A stretch of DNA of 64,000 nucleotides from Mycolicibacterium chubuense NBB4. GTDB lineage: Bacteria; Actinomycetota; Actinomycetes; Mycobacteriales; Mycobacteriaceae. Under the pieces are notes generated by a model. That model was not told where the DNA came from and searched no databases. It saw only the letters and a program-made list of their open reading frames with translations. The translations under genes were made by a program, and so were the position numbers. Within the stretch, counting starts at the first letter, position 1, and each line of letters opens with the position of its first letter. This document shows positions 8,710 to 20,016 of this stretch, one piece after another. The stretch spans positions 1,302,001-1,366,000 of the forward strand of contig NC_018027.1 of NCBI RefSeq assembly GCF_000266905.1, read 5' to 3'.

Positions 8710-9609
8710 TCATCGCAGAATCGCGCGGGTGTCGGTGTTGCGCGAAAACGGCCGCCCGGCAAGCCCTTCGGCCCGCCCGACGAGCAGCGCGGCGCTGTCT
8801 CGGACACCGAACTTCGCGGGGTTGCGGACCGGCATCATGGCCGCGGCGACGAGGTGAGCCGCTTTGTACCACAGGGGGTAGCGCCACTTGCGCAGCACAT
8901 TTCCCGCGCCCCGGCCGTAGTTACGCAGCTTGCGGCGGCGCTCGTCGGGCGGTAGGTGGGCGAACTCGGTCTGGGCTTTCACGACGATGCCGGGAACCCA
9001 GGCGATCGAGAACCCCTCGAGGTCACCCATGCGCAGCAGCAGGTCGGGCCCTTCGCCGGACTGCCACGGTGAGTCGGCTCCCGACCCCATCGACGGATCG
9101 AACCCGCCGACCGTCATGAAAGCGTCGCGCCGGTACAGGGTGGCCGGCTCGATGGCTCCCCAGGCGTTGCGCCGGGTCAGCTTGGTGCCCGCAGGCGGCA
9201 GCGGGTTGCGGGCACCTTCGCGGTCGGCCAACTGCACGGCGCACACGGTCGTCGCCGGTGTGCAGTGGGTAAAGACGCGTTCGAAGAAGTCGGCGTCGAC
9301 TCGGCTGGTGTCGTTGGGGAACCAAAGCCACTCGACCTCGTCGCCGAATGTCGCGGCGGCCGCGTTGCGCCCGTTCGAGATGCCCCGTGGGCTGACGACG
9401 GTGCGGATCTCGAGCTGTGGCGCGAACGACTGAACCAATGCGTCCAGTTTCGCGGCGGAGTCGGGATCGTGGTGGGCGATCGTCACCGCGCAGGGCCGTC
9501 GGGTTTGAGTGGCCAAGTCGCCGAGCAGGTTTCGGAGCGCATCCCACCGGCCGACCGTGGTGATGGCGACACCGACGGGGACAGCCGGATGCGGCACGCT
9601 GGCGCCCAT
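8710..9609 (-). CDS. Glycosyltransferase family 2
   Basis: 299 residues. The N terminus 'VGVAITTVGRWDALRNLL' is the GT2 nucleotide-binding strand. 'WFPNDTSRVD' sits where the DxD motif is expected, in a variant form with N-D. 'GGFDPSMGSGADSPWQSGEGPDLLLRM' is the acceptor-side region with the catalytic E/D-rich segment. It presumably adds a sugar to the repeat unit in the cytoplasm. The ATG at 9609 gives the expected GT2 N terminus; a longer frame to 9747 adds basic, low-complexity sequence. First gene of a pair with the GH-A lipoprotein. Confidence 0.75.
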   Translation of the reverse strand: MGASVPHPAVPVGVAITTVGRWDALRNLLGDLATQTRRPCAVTIAHHDPDSAAKLDALVQSFAPQLEIRTVVSPRGISNGRNAAAATFGDEVEWLWFPNDTSRVDADFFERVFTHCTPATTVCAVQLADREGARNPLPPAGTKLTRRNAWGAIEPATLYRRDAFMTVGGFDPSMGSGADSPWQSGEGPDLLLRMGDLEGFSIAWVPGIVVKAQTEFAHLPPDERRRKLRNYGRGAGNVLRKWRYPLWYKAAHLVAAAMMPVRNPAKFGVRDSAALLVGRAEGLAGRPFSRNTDTRAILR

Positions 9610-9774
9610 GGGCCGAAGCCTAGTCGACCGTTGGTGCCTGGCCGGGGGAACGCGGGGACGAAGCGCGCCGCGTCTGGGGCCGATGCTCACAATCGAGCAA
9701 GCAAACGAACGTCGTGAACTGCAACGGGCTTGTACGATAGCCCTCAACAGAGGTAGACGCTGTAAAGGGGTGCG

Positions 9775-9894
9775 ATGAGCGTGGCATTTCGATTTGCTCG
9801 CGCGCTACCTTCTCGATTGCCGAGTCACGGCGGGTCGCCGGCTGGGGGAGAGGCCTGTCGGATGCCAGCACGAGCCGAACCTGGACCTCGATAG
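9775..9894 (+). CDS. Possible 39-codon leader peptide upstream of GT4 gene
   Basis: ATG at 9775 follows a strong ribosome-binding site (gtaaagggg, ending eight bases before). The frame runs 39 codons to TAG at 9892-9894, and the next base starts the ATG of the glycosyltransferase at 9895. The peptide is Arg/Pro/Ala-rich and matches nothing I know. The abutting stop and start would allow translational coupling, since the GT4 start itself has no clear Shine-Dalgarno sequence. Alternatively it is a chance frame in the 5' untranslated region. Confidence 0.35.
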   Translation: MSVAFRFARALPSRLPSHGGSPAGGEACRMPARAEPGPR

Positions 9895-10992
9895 ATGCGG
9901 TTCGCTTTCTTGACGGAGCTCTACTTTCCGAGCGTCGGCGGTCAGGAAGTCTTCTTTCAGGAGCTGGGGGAGGCGATGGTGCGCCGCGGCCACCGCGTCG
10001 ATGTCCTGTGCATCGGGCACGAAGCCGGCTTGGCCGAGGTCGAGGTGATGAACGGGGTCACGGTTCGGCGGTACCCCAATTCGGGCAGGTACAAGACTCC
10101 GCGAATCGCCGCCCTGCGACGTAACTGGTCGGACATCATCAGGTACAGCGGGGCCGTGCGCCGGATGGCGGCACAGGGTGACCACGACTTCTATCTTCTG
10201 AACCAGTGGCCATTGCGGCATGTCACGGCGCTGCCCAACGAGGTGAGAGCGCAAAGTGCGTTGCACTGGTGCGAGATTCGCGACGACCGGCTGTTGCGCA
10301 CGCTGCAGGCCCAGCTGCCGAAGCGCGTCGGCTCGAACTTCGCCGTCAGCGAGGCGGTGGCCGCAGAGATCACCGAGCAATCGGGCTGCGAATGTGGCGT
10401 GCTGCCGAGCGGGATCGTCGCCGAGAGGTACCGGTCGGCGCCAGAGCGGGACCGCTCGGGCGTGCTCTACGTCGGGCGGTTGGCGCCCCACAAGAACCTG
10501 CCGCTGCTGGTGGACGCGTTCGCCCTCGCCGTGACGAGGGGCATCGACGGTGATTTGGTGATCGCCGGCGACGGACCGTCGCGCGCGGCGGTCGAGGAGC
10601 ACGTCCGCAACTCGCCCGTCGCGACGCGGGTCCACGTCCTCGGATCGGTCGACGAAGCGCAGAAGATCCAGCTGCTCTCCGAATCCGCGGTGTTAGGCAT
10701 GCCGAGCCGGCGGGAGGGTTTCCCGCGTGTCATCGCCGAGGCGATGGCGAGCGGCCTACCGGTGGTCACGGCCGATTTCGCGGAGAACGGCGCCAAGGAT
10801 GTGGTCAAGCAGTACGGCGCGGGCGTGGTGTGCGGACAGGAACCCGCAGATTTCGCGGAGGCGCTGCTCGCCGCGCAGGCCGGCTGGGACAGCTACTCGC
10901 AAGCGGGGCTCGCCGGTGCGGCGGACCTGGACTGGTCGCACATCGCCGAAAAGCTCGAGACGCATGCCCGGCGGGTGCTGAGCACAGCCTAG
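9895..10992 (+). CDS. Glycosyltransferase family 4
   Basis: 365 residues with the GT-B fold. The N-terminal 'TELYFPSVGGQEVFFQELG' is the acceptor-domain glycine loop. 'VLYVGRLAPHKNLPLLVDAF' opens the donor-binding domain near residue 190, and the EX7E retaining-enzyme motif is in 'REGFPRVIAEAMASGLPVV' near 275-290. Soluble or peripheral on the cytoplasmic face. It precedes the epimerase gene by 31 bases, then another GT4, forming a three-gene unit. Donor sugar not predictable; the adjacent epimerase may supply it. Confidence 0.82.
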   Translation: MRFAFLTELYFPSVGGQEVFFQELGEAMVRRGHRVDVLCIGHEAGLAEVEVMNGVTVRRYPNSGRYKTPRIAALRRNWSDIIRYSGAVRRMAAQGDHDFYLLNQWPLRHVTALPNEVRAQSALHWCEIRDDRLLRTLQAQLPKRVGSNFAVSEAVAAEITEQSGCECGVLPSGIVAERYRSAPERDRSGVLYVGRLAPHKNLPLLVDAFALAVTRGIDGDLVIAGDGPSRAAVEEHVRNSPVATRVHVLGSVDEAQKIQLLSESAVLGMPSRREGFPRVIAEAMASGLPVVTADFAENGAKDVVKQYGAGVVCGQEPADFAEALLAAQAGWDSYSQAGLAGAADLDWSHIAEKLETHARRVLSTA

Positions 10993-11023
10993 ATGGACGG
11001 TTCGACAGAGGGGACATCGCACG

Positions 11024-11977
11024 ATGCGCGTAATGGTCACGGGCGGAGCGGGATTCGTCGGTAAGGAGCTGGTGCAGAACCTGCGGGACCGCGCCGAGGT
11101 GCTGGTCGCCGACCTGCTGCGCTACGGCACGCCAGACTGGCTCTCGGGCGAACTCGACGGGTTCGCGTTCGAACGGGTCGACATCCGTGACGCCGCCGCG
11201 ATCAAGGCGGTGGTCGAGAGGTTCAACCCCGACGTGATCGTGCACCTGGCGGCCATCCACTACATCCCCGAGTGCGATGCCGATCCGTCGAACGCGGTGG
11301 CCACCAACGTCACGGGCACGGTCAATGTCCTGGCCGCATGCCCGCAGGGCACCCGGGTCGTGTTTGCCAGCAGCGGCGCTGTCTATCGGCCGGACGAGGC
11401 GCCGCACCGCGAACTCGAGTCCGTGGTCGAGCCGGTCGACATCTACGGCTTCACCAAGGACCACGGCGAGGACTACGTTCGCGCGTTCGCTGCCAACCGC
11501 GGGCTGGCCTGTGTGATCGTGCGGCTGTTCAACGTCATCGGGCCCGGGGAGACCAACCCGCACCTGTTGCCGGCGATCGTCGCGCAACTGCGGGAGAACC
11601 CCGAGGCGATTCAGCTGGGCAACACCTGGCCCAAACGCGACTACATCGACGTGCAAGACGCCGCGGCCGGCTTCGCCGCGGCCGCGCTCGGCTCGACGCC
11701 GGAACCGGGCGGGTGCGAGGTGGTCAATCTGGGCAGCGGACAGCAGTATTCGGTGGACGACATCGTGGAGCGGATGCGCTCGGTGCTGGGCCTGGATTTC
11801 GAGGTGCGCCAGGACGCCAGCCGGATGCGCGCCGTGGACCGTCCGTATCTGGGCGCCGACATCTCCAGGATCGGTGAGCTCTTCGGGTGGAGCCCGCAAT
11901 GGGAACTCGACGAGACGCTGAAGCGGATGTGGGCCAACCCCGACTTCCTGCCGGAACTGGAAGGTCGTCTGACTTGA
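11024..11977 (+). CDS. NAD-dependent sugar-nucleotide epimerase/dehydratase
   Basis: 317 residues, extended short-chain dehydrogenase fold. It has the NAD-binding 'TGGAGFVG' at residues 6-13 and the catalytic YxxxK 'YGFTK' (Y141, K145) with 'SSGAVY' contributing the serine. The length and the 'LAAIHYIPECDADP' segment resemble UDP-glucose 4-epimerase relatives acting on nucleotide sugars. It overlaps the next glycosyltransferase by four bases, so it probably makes the activated sugar for one of the flanking GT4 enzymes. The exact substrate cannot be read from sequence. Confidence 0.8.
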   Translation: MRVMVTGGAGFVGKELVQNLRDRAEVLVADLLRYGTPDWLSGELDGFAFERVDIRDAAAIKAVVERFNPDVIVHLAAIHYIPECDADPSNAVATNVTGTVNVLAACPQGTRVVFASSGAVYRPDEAPHRELESVVEPVDIYGFTKDHGEDYVRAFAANRGLACVIVRLFNVIGPGETNPHLLPAIVAQLRENPEAIQLGNTWPKRDYIDVQDAAAGFAAAALGSTPEPGGCEVVNLGSGQQYSVDDIVERMRSVLGLDFEVRQDASRMRAVDRPYLGADISRIGELFGWSPQWELDETLKRMWANPDFLPELEGRLT

Positions 11978-13101
11978 CCGAACGGCAGGTCGATCTGCTG
12001 TTCGACGCGCGACATATCCGGCAGAGCGGGATCGGGACGTACATCGCGATGTTGTTGCCGGAGCTGGAGCAGGTATTTGTCGAGCGCGACCTGTCGCTCG
12101 CGGTGCTGGCTGCGGCCCACGCCGTTCCCCAGCTGCGCGACGGCACCACCGTCGTCACCGAGGCTGCGCCCGCGTCGATGTATTCACTGGGCGAGCAACG
12201 GGTTTGGGATCGCGTGCTCCGCGAAATGCGGCCCCGCGGGTTCTGGGTGCCGCACTATCCCTTTCCGCTGGCGGCGCTGCGACCGCGCAACCGGCGCACG
12301 CGGCTGTTCGTCACTGTGCACGACACCATGCATATCCGGAGGCGGGAGATCAGTGGCCAGAGCGCGGCACGGCGCGCCTATGCGCGGACGATGTTCACAT
12401 TGGATGCGCGTAAGGCGCAGACCGTGTTCACGCCGTCGCGGGCGACCGCCGCGGACCTGAAAAGGATTTCACCGGGTGCGCACGTGGTGGTGACGCCGAT
12501 CCCGGTCGACGAGGAGTGGTTCCAGCCGGTCGATCCCAGCCTGTCGCCGGTGCGGGCGCCGTACATCCTCTACGTGGGGAACGCCAAGTGGCACAAGAAC
12601 CTGCCGCTGCTGCTGTCGGCCTACGGCGATGTCGCAGGGGAGGTTCCGCACAAGCTGGTGATCGCTGGAAGCGGTGAGGCTCTCCGCGGCGGCGACGAGC
12701 GGATGCCGGCGCTGGCGGCCGAGCTGGGGGACCGGGTCGAGGTGATGGGCCGGCTCTACTTCACGGTGCTGCGGGCTTTGGTGGCGGGGGCCGATCTGTT
12801 GGTGATGCCGTCACTGCACGAGGGCGCCGGGCTGCCGCCGATCGAGGCGATGGCGTCGCACACGGCGGTGATCGCCTCGGACATCCCAGCGCTTCGAGAG
12901 ACATGCGGGGACGGCGCGGAATACTTCGACCCCCGCGACCGGGGTGCATTGGCGGAGCTGCTGCGCCGCCTGTGCCACGCCGAGGACGCGAGGGCGAAGC
13001 TAGCGGCGCGAGGTTGGGCGCATGTCACCGCGCGGCAGTCGGGGTTGTCACTGCGGCCGGCGGCGGAGGTGGTGGCCGAGGAAGTAGAGGCGCCCCGCTG
13101 A
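11974..13101 (+). CDS. Glycosyltransferase family 4
   Basis: 375 residues starting at a TTG (11974-11976) that overlaps the epimerase stop as TTGA; an upstream ATG would extend 29 codons into the epimerase gene. GT-B features: 'ARHIRQSGIGTYI' glycine loop near residue 12, 'YILYVGNAKWHKNLPLLLSAY' opening the donor domain, and the EX7E region 'HEGAGLPPIEAMASHTAVI'. This pattern is seen in retaining mannosyl/rhamnosyl-type transferases. Last gene of the 9895-13101 unit and of the left polysaccharide block. Confidence 0.8.
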   Translation: MTERQVDLLFDARHIRQSGIGTYIAMLLPELEQVFVERDLSLAVLAAAHAVPQLRDGTTVVTEAAPASMYSLGEQRVWDRVLREMRPRGFWVPHYPFPLAALRPRNRRTRLFVTVHDTMHIRRREISGQSAARRAYARTMFTLDARKAQTVFTPSRATAADLKRISPGAHVVVTPIPVDEEWFQPVDPSLSPVRAPYILYVGNAKWHKNLPLLLSAYGDVAGEVPHKLVIAGSGEALRGGDERMPALAAELGDRVEVMGRLYFTVLRALVAGADLLVMPSLHEGAGLPPIEAMASHTAVIASDIPALRETCGDGAEYFDPRDRGALAELLRRLCHAEDARAKLAARGWAHVTARQSGLSLRPAAEVVAEEVEAPR

Positions 13102-14001
13102 TGCATGCCTAGGCACTTATCTCTGGTCGGCGTTTCCGGTCTTCTGTTCGGGGACGGCCACCGCGCACGGTCGGAACGTGCGGAAGCACGGCGCAACGGG
13201 CGGCGGTGTCGCCGACGACTTCCGGCGCCATCGTGGCCGGCATCGTGTGTCGGTGACCGCGGCAAACGCTAGTTCCCGCGGTGGTGGGCACCGCTTTGCT
13301 CAGTGCAACCTGCCGCCGGGGCGGCGATCACCCCTCGCGGCTTCTCCGACCTCGTGGTCGGCTTCCAGGTCGACGCCGAGCTGGTTTGGTTCAATGGAGC
13401 CGGCGACGCAGACGGGGACCCAGTCATGGCGTCATAATTCGCGTGGTCAGGTCCTCGACGGGCCACTTGGCACGCCCACCCATCGACGGGTGCACACTGT
13501 CCCGCCCTGCCGTGCTGCGAGGACACGGTCTGCGGGCCGCAGATGGATCCGTTTGCTCCGTGGTCGTGGGCCCAGGCAATCCGCAAATCGGTGCCAAAGC
13601 ATGTATGCAAAAGGCGGGTGAGTAGACGCCGCAGTTTTTAATGATTCGTCGATGACCCGGTTGATATTTTGGGGTAGGAAGGCGATATATGCACGGTGTC
13701 GTGACTCAAAAACCCGCCGCCGGACAGCTAACTCGGAGACATCCCTTCGCCGAGTTTGGAGCGCTTCGTAAGTCTGTGTGCACCATAGTCGGAATTGACA
13801 CCTTGAGTCCTCGGCAGGACCACGCGCTTCAATCATCGCCGAGAGCGAATGCCAGGCCCGACGTCGTTCGACTAGTTAGGTAGTCCGGTTTGCGATATCA
13901 TCGGCAGACCCAGGCAGACAATAGGTTTTGAGCTGGGTGGACTCGGCGGTGATTCGATTGCACAAAGGACTGCTGGGCGTTACAACACTTGGGGGTAAGC
14001 G
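13102..14001. other. Gene-poor stretch with a possible coding remnant
   Basis: About 900 bases without a convincing complete gene. Several frames are open but Arg-rich and look like GC-driven shadows. One short segment, 13303-13437 plus strand (GTG to TAA, 44 codons), has ordinary protein composition ('GFSDLVVGFQVDAELVWF') and could be a small gene or the tail of a decayed one; I do not recognise it. From about 13620 the DNA turns markedly more AT-rich, marking a boundary before the small secreted protein at 14002. Confidence 0.35.
13958..13986 (+). promoter_or_regulatory. Candidate SigA-type promoter for the gene at 14002
   Basis: TTGCAC at 13958-13963, a 17-base spacer, then TACAAC at 13981-13986. 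Spacing and boxes fit a housekeeping mycobacterial promoter. The implied 5' leader is only about ten bases and contains a gggggt purine run before the ATG. Prediction only. Confidence 0.35.
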
Positions 14002-14355
14002 ATGCGCAGGAATTTCGTCGTGGCGGCCGCATGTATCGCCTTCGCGCTGGCGGCGACCGGACAGGCCGCCCCCGCGGGAGCGGACGACACTGGCCCGACG
14101 GGACAGCAGAAGTGGGAGATGCCGGACACAAGAAAGCTGATTCTCCAGAGTGCTCTCGATCAGGTCCGCAGCGCGGCCGGTCCGGCCCAGTTGGCTATTC
14201 ACTACTCACCTCGTCACGTGAATCAGGTGGTCTACAACCTCTCGAACTGGGCTGTCTGTTACACGTCACCGGAACCAGAAAAGTTGGTTACTCCCAAACC
14301 CAAGAAAAAGCAGGACGTGTATTTTTCCATCCGGCGGCTCAACGAGAAGTGCTGA
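14002..14355 (+). CDS. Small secreted protein, PASTA-like
   Basis: 117 residues with a clear signal peptide (MRRN, hydrophobic core, cleavage near AGA-DD at about residue 28). The mature part contains 'LILQSALDQV', 'LSNWAVCYTSPEP' and a final '...LNEKC'. This resembles small mycobacterial secreted proteins with a PASTA-like domain, which commonly show an SNWxVC motif and a terminal cysteine; the two cysteines may form a disulfide. Function unknown. It converges on maf with 48 bases between the stops. A second small secreted protein lies on the other side of the accD5 trio. Confidence 0.65.
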   Translation: MRRNFVVAAACIAFALAATGQAAPAGADDTGPTGQQKWEMPDTRKLILQSALDQVRSAAGPAQLAIHYSPRHVNQVVYNLSNWAVCYTSPEPEKLVTPKPKKKQDVYFSIRRLNEKC

Positions 14356-14403
14356 TTGGTCATGCTTCCGCCGCGGGCTGGCCGGTTGACCCCTCGATAC
14401 CTT

Positions 14404-15033
14404 CTATCGGGAGCGCCACAGAGCATGCAACGACAAGCCCGTTCGGCATACCATTTGGTAGAGTTCGGGCAAACTAAGACCGATGACAGTTGACGGATGC
14501 CCCTCGATGCGCTCGACGAACCAGCCGCCTAGTCCGTCCAAGGTGAAGGCTCCTGCCGTTTCGATGGGTTCGCCGCTCGTGACGTACGCGGCCACTTCTT
14601 CGTCAGTGGGGTTGCCGAAGTACACATCTGCGCTTGCTGGTCGGGTTTCAGTGCTCAGAATGCTCCCAGCTTTCACGCGCAATAGCGCATGGCCCGTTAA
14701 AATCCGGCCGATTGCACCTGACATAATTTTCCATTGGGCTACCGCGGCCTCCGTTGAGCCCGGCTTTCCGTAGAGGTCGTTGCCAAGTAGAAGCAACGTG
14801 TCACAACCGAGCACGATGCAATCGGACAAAATATCGCCTGGCAGCCTCGCAACGACATCGCTGGCCTTTGCCCTAGCCAGGGCCAACACGACATCTTCAG
14901 GCGAAGTCGGAGACAATGACTCGGCAAGCGCTTCTTCGTCGATGGTTGGGACCATCACGAAAGGATCTACGCCGGCCTGCCGCAACAGCTTCAGGCGAGC
15001 GGGCGATCTGGACGCTAAGACCATCCGGGTCAT
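14404..15033 (-). CDS. maf: Maf-family nucleotide pyrophosphatase
   Basis: 209 residues with the family's N-terminal '[16 protein letters not shown]' motif, the central 'LGCDTLLLL' (catalytic aspartate) and '[18 protein letters not shown]' near 165-180. Maf proteins hydrolyse non-canonical or modified nucleoside triphosphates to monophosphates. ATG 15033 overlaps the accE5 stop (15030-15032), as expected for the conserved accD5-accE5-maf operon (Rv3280-Rv3282 order in M. tuberculosis). Its codon use looks less GC-biased than accD5. Confidence 0.88.
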   Translation of the reverse strand: MTRMVLASRSPARLKLLRQAGVDPFVMVPTIDEEALAESLSPTSPEDVVLALARAKASDVVARLPGDILSDCIVLGCDTLLLLGNDLYGKPGSTEAAVAQWKIMSGAIGRILTGHALLRVKAGSILSTETRPASADVYFGNPTDEEVAAYVTSGEPIETAGAFTLDGLGGWFVERIEGHPSTVIGLSLPELYQMVCRTGLSLHALWRSR

Positions 15034-15311
15034 CGGCGCATGTGTGTCCGTTCCAACAAGGTCACGCGCTGCCAGCTGAAAATCGAGTACCGGAGTTTGT
15101 CGACCGGGTGGCCCCACGGATTGAGCTCCTGCGGTCCCGGTTCGGGTGCGGCGCCCCCGCCCGCGCTGGCGAGCACGGTGACCAGAGCGGCGATTTCCTC
15201 GGCGGTCGGCTGTCCCTTGACGATCTGGAAATGCGGCTCGGGCGGGCGCGGATCGTCGATGGTCATGTCCCGAGGGTCGGAGACCTCGACGATGTCGGCG
15301 TCATGGTTCAT
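15030..15311 (-). CDS. accE5: Acyl-CoA carboxylase epsilon subunit
   Basis: 93 residues. The C-terminal half has '[21 protein letters not shown]', the characteristic epsilon-subunit motif, and ends with a 'NPWG' turn and basic tail. AccE5 stabilises the AccA3-AccD5 propionyl-/acetyl-CoA carboxylase, which supplies methylmalonyl-CoA and malonyl-CoA for envelope lipids. It lies 35 bases downstream of accD5 and overlaps maf, so all three are one transcription unit. Confidence 0.88.
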   Translation of the reverse strand: MNHDADIVEVSDPRDMTIDDPRPPEPHFQIVKGQPTAEEIAALVTVLASAGGGAAPEPGPQELNPWGHPVDKLRYSIFSWQRVTLLERTHMRR

Positions 15312-15346
15312 GGCGAAGTCCTTGTCGGAGAAGCAATTCGGGCGGC

Positions 15347-17386
<2,040 letters not shown>

Positions 17387-17809
17387 ATGACTACCGTTGC
17401 TACCAAATTCCAGGTGACGGCGGCCGCTGCTGCTGTTGCGGCCGCCGCTGCATTCGTTCCCGTCGCTGCCCAAGCCGCACCCTCGTTCCAGCTCCCGGCC
17501 GCGCCGGTCAGCTTCGCTGACTTGCCGCTGCAGCCGAAGGGCCCGGTGTATATCGTGACGGCCACCTCGCTGCAGCTTGTCAGCATTTGGCTCGATCAGA
17601 GCGCGAAGTCCCAGGACCGGCGGGCTACTCGTCTCGAGACGTATGCGGCGGCGCATCCCGACACCTTCTTTGGGCAACTCGCCGCGAATCGCGCCGACCA
17701 ACTTCGGCAGGCCGAAGCGGTGTCCAGAGGCGTCAAGTTCGATGTCTGTTTGAACGGTAACTCCGTCGGCATCGGACCCTATGGAACGGTCTCGACGGGC
17801 AGCTGCTGA
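17387..17809 (+). CDS. Small secreted protein of unknown function
   Basis: 140 residues. Residues 1-31 form an Ala/Val-rich signal peptide ending AQA-A. The mature protein has a proline-rich start, a charged helical middle ('RRATRLETYAAAHPD') and a C terminus with two cysteines, the last being the final residue ('STGSC'). I do not recognise a family. ATG 17387 is preceded by ggtgggggat, a good ribosome-binding site. It has its own probable promoter and is followed by a hairpin, so it is likely monocistronic. Confidence 0.65.
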   Translation: MTTVATKFQVTAAAAAVAAAAAFVPVAAQAAPSFQLPAAPVSFADLPLQPKGPVYIVTATSLQLVSIWLDQSAKSQDRRATRLETYAAAHPDTFFGQLAANRADQLRQAEAVSRGVKFDVCLNGNSVGIGPYGTVSTGSC

Positions 17810-17969
17810 AAACCGACACAGTTTGCCATTTCAGTACGCCGTGGTTAAATTTTTCATAGCGACTGCTGATTCGGCACCGGTATCGCAGTCGGACCTTGCG
17901 GGACGGTCAGGGCGGATCCCTACCAAACAGGGCGTCAATTACTCGACGCAAATAATTCCTAGTACTGAG

Positions 17970-18001
17970 GCCTGCACGTCGCCAGCGGCTGGCGTGCAGG
18001 C
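17970..18001 (+). terminator. GC-rich hairpin, possible terminator or attenuator
   Basis: An inverted repeat: 17970-17986 (gcctgcacg, two-base bulge, gccagc) pairs with 17987-18001 (gctggc, gtgcaggc). It is followed by ttcaactatt, not a true U-tract. It lies 160 bases after the secreted-protein stop and 25 bases before the DUF4012 start, so it could end the first transcript or attenuate the second. Confidence 0.4.
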
Positions 18002-18026
18002 TTCAACTATTCACAGGAAGTCTTGA

Positions 18027-19886
18027 GTGCGATTTCTTTCGCGTCGGCGACTTAAAGATAATGTCGGCAACGGCGATGGCGACGAAATTGGAGAGATCTC
18101 CGACGAGGATCGGCGATGGTTGTCAGGCACCGCGCGCCGCCGCGGCATAATCTGGGGAGCCGCCCTGCTGCTGGTTGTCGTCTTCGGCTTGGGCTGCTGG
18201 GTGGCACTGGGCGCGTTCCAGGCAAAGTCGAACCTCGAGCACGCCCGCCAAAGTGTGCAGGAAGCGAAGCACTCACTGCTGGAAGCCGACACGAGGGCCG
18301 CCGCCAAGTCGGCTGGCGATGCCCTCGTCAGCGCTCGCGCAGCACGCGACGCGACGCATTCGCTGGCATGGAACATCGTGGCCGCCATGCCCTGGCTGGG
18401 AAGCCCATTTAAAACAGGCCAGCAGATCACCGACGTGGTACTTGGTCTGGCCTCGAACGTGTTACAGCCAGCAGCGGATGTAGGCGTAACGATCTCGCCG
18501 GATCGTCTATACCGAGACGGCCGAGTCGACGTCGAGCTGCTTCGCGGTCAAGAGTCCCAGCTGAGCAGGCTTGCGACCGAAGCCACCCGGCTAAACAGCG
18601 AAGCTGGCGCGATAGTAGATCCTCGCTACGTGTCGCTTCTGAGTAATGCGCGCTCACAACTTCAAGGGCAGATCTCCGATTTGACATCAGTGTTGCAGAA
18701 TACCGCTCTGGCTGCGCGTCTGGTGCCTTCGATGATGGGCGCAGACGGACCGCGCACCTACTTCATGGGCTTCCAAACTAATGCCGAAGCCCGCGGAACC
18801 GGCGGCCTGCTCGGTGCGTACGGGATTCTCAAGTTCCAGAATGGCGCGCCGACCGTGGACACGCTGGCGTCGAATACCGACCTCAAGGATGCGGTCGGTC
18901 CAGTCGACCTCGGCCCGGAATATGACCAACAGTACGGGTTCGTGAATCCGTTTACTGACTTGCGGAATAGCAACCTGAGTCCGCATTTCCCTTACACGGC
19001 TCAGATTTGGAAAGCGATGTGGGCCGAGCAGACGGGTATGAACGTCGACGGAGTAATCGCTATGGACCCTGTCGCATTAAGCTACATCCTTGGTGCTGTC
19101 GGGTCGATCACTATGCCTGATGGTGAAGTCATATCGAAAGACAATGTTGTCGAACTGACGGAATCGACCGCTTATCTTCGTTTTCCGACAGATCAGGATG
19201 CGCGCAAGCGGTATCTTCAAGACATTGCCACCGCTGTCGTCAAGAAGATCACAGGCAGGGTCGACTCACCTAGGCAATTGCTGGACGCGCTGGGCAAGGC
19301 AGTCAGTGAACGCCGCATCGCTATTTGGAGCGCTTTCCCAAGCGACCAAAGGCTTCTTGAAGAAACCGCGCTCGCCCATGAAATTCCGAACGACCCGGCG
19401 CCATACGCCGCTGTCGTAATAAACAATTTGGGCGGAAATAAGCTCGATTACTACTTAAAGTCGCAAATCGAATACGCGGCAGATAGTTGCAAAGGCGACA
19501 CACGCGCCTCGACGGTCACCGTGAAGCTGACAAATGAAGTTCCTGATCAACCCTTGCCGGACTACGTGGCTGCGGAGGCGGGCCTGTCCCCGGATGTACC
19601 GATCCAAGTTCCCAAGGGAACGAACATAACGTCTGTAAGACTCTTCGCGACGAAGGGTGCGAAGCTTGCAGCTGTAATCCTCAACGGTGAGCGCGTGCCA
19701 GCGATCTTGAACACGGAGCGCGGGCACCCAGTATTCGAGGTCCAAGTAATCATCCCGCCCGGACAGTCTGCTGATATCAGATACCAGATGTCGGAGCCAA
19801 CTGTGGCGGGACCGCCTAGGGTACCGAGTCAGCCGCTGCTGGAGAGCGTGGCACCGAGGGTCCAAGTGCCTGAGTGTCATGACTGA
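18027..19886 (+). CDS. DUF4012 membrane-anchored protein
   Basis: 619 residues. The start is GTG 18027, with caggaag seven bases upstream. An acidic/basic N-terminal cytoplasmic tail of about 39 residues is followed by a single helix at 40-62, and the rest should be extracytoplasmic. A coiled-coil-like region (about 65-110) precedes the DUF4012 core with 'YFMGFQTNAEARGTGGLLGAYG', 'NVDGVIAMDPVALSYILGAVG' and 'LTESTAYLRFP'. DUF4012 proteins occur in actinobacterial polysaccharide loci and resemble LytR/CpsA-type envelope proteins; biochemical function is unknown to me. Placement directly before the chain-length regulator suggests a role in assembly or attachment of the set B polymer. Codon use is AT-richer than the core genes. 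Confidence 0.8.
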   Translation: MRFLSRRRLKDNVGNGDGDEIGEISDEDRRWLSGTARRRGIIWGAALLLVVVFGLGCWVALGAFQAKSNLEHARQSVQEAKHSLLEADTRAAAKSAGDALVSARAARDATHSLAWNIVAAMPWLGSPFKTGQQITDVVLGLASNVLQPAADVGVTISPDRLYRDGRVDVELLRGQESQLSRLATEATRLNSEAGAIVDPRYVSLLSNARSQLQGQISDLTSVLQNTALAARLVPSMMGADGPRTYFMGFQTNAEARGTGGLLGAYGILKFQNGAPTVDTLASNTDLKDAVGPVDLGPEYDQQYGFVNPFTDLRNSNLSPHFPYTAQIWKAMWAEQTGMNVDGVIAMDPVALSYILGAVGSITMPDGEVISKDNVVELTESTAYLRFPTDQDARKRYLQDIATAVVKKITGRVDSPRQLLDALGKAVSERRIAIWSAFPSDQRLLEETALAHEIPNDPAPYAAVVINNLGGNKLDYYLKSQIEYAADSCKGDTRASTVTVKLTNEVPDQPLPDYVAAEAGLSPDVPIQVPKGTNITSVRLFATKGAKLAAVILNGERVPAILNTERGHPVFEVQVIIPPGQSADIRYQMSEPTVAGPPRVPSQPLLESVAPRVQVPECHD

Positions 19887-20016
19887 GACACTCTCCGAGG
19901 AGGCCAACGTGGGTGCGTCGTCGCCTAGTGCGGCACACCGCTGCAGTCGGTGAGACACGTCTCGTGAGTTTCATTCATGTGGCGGAGCTAGATAAATAAG
20001 GGAGAGATCTAGATCT

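Noticed and set aside
13178..13621. 147-codon frame as a full gene
   Set aside because: Composition is Arg/Ser/Gly-rich and unlike protein; the only protein-like stretch nearby is in another frame and short.
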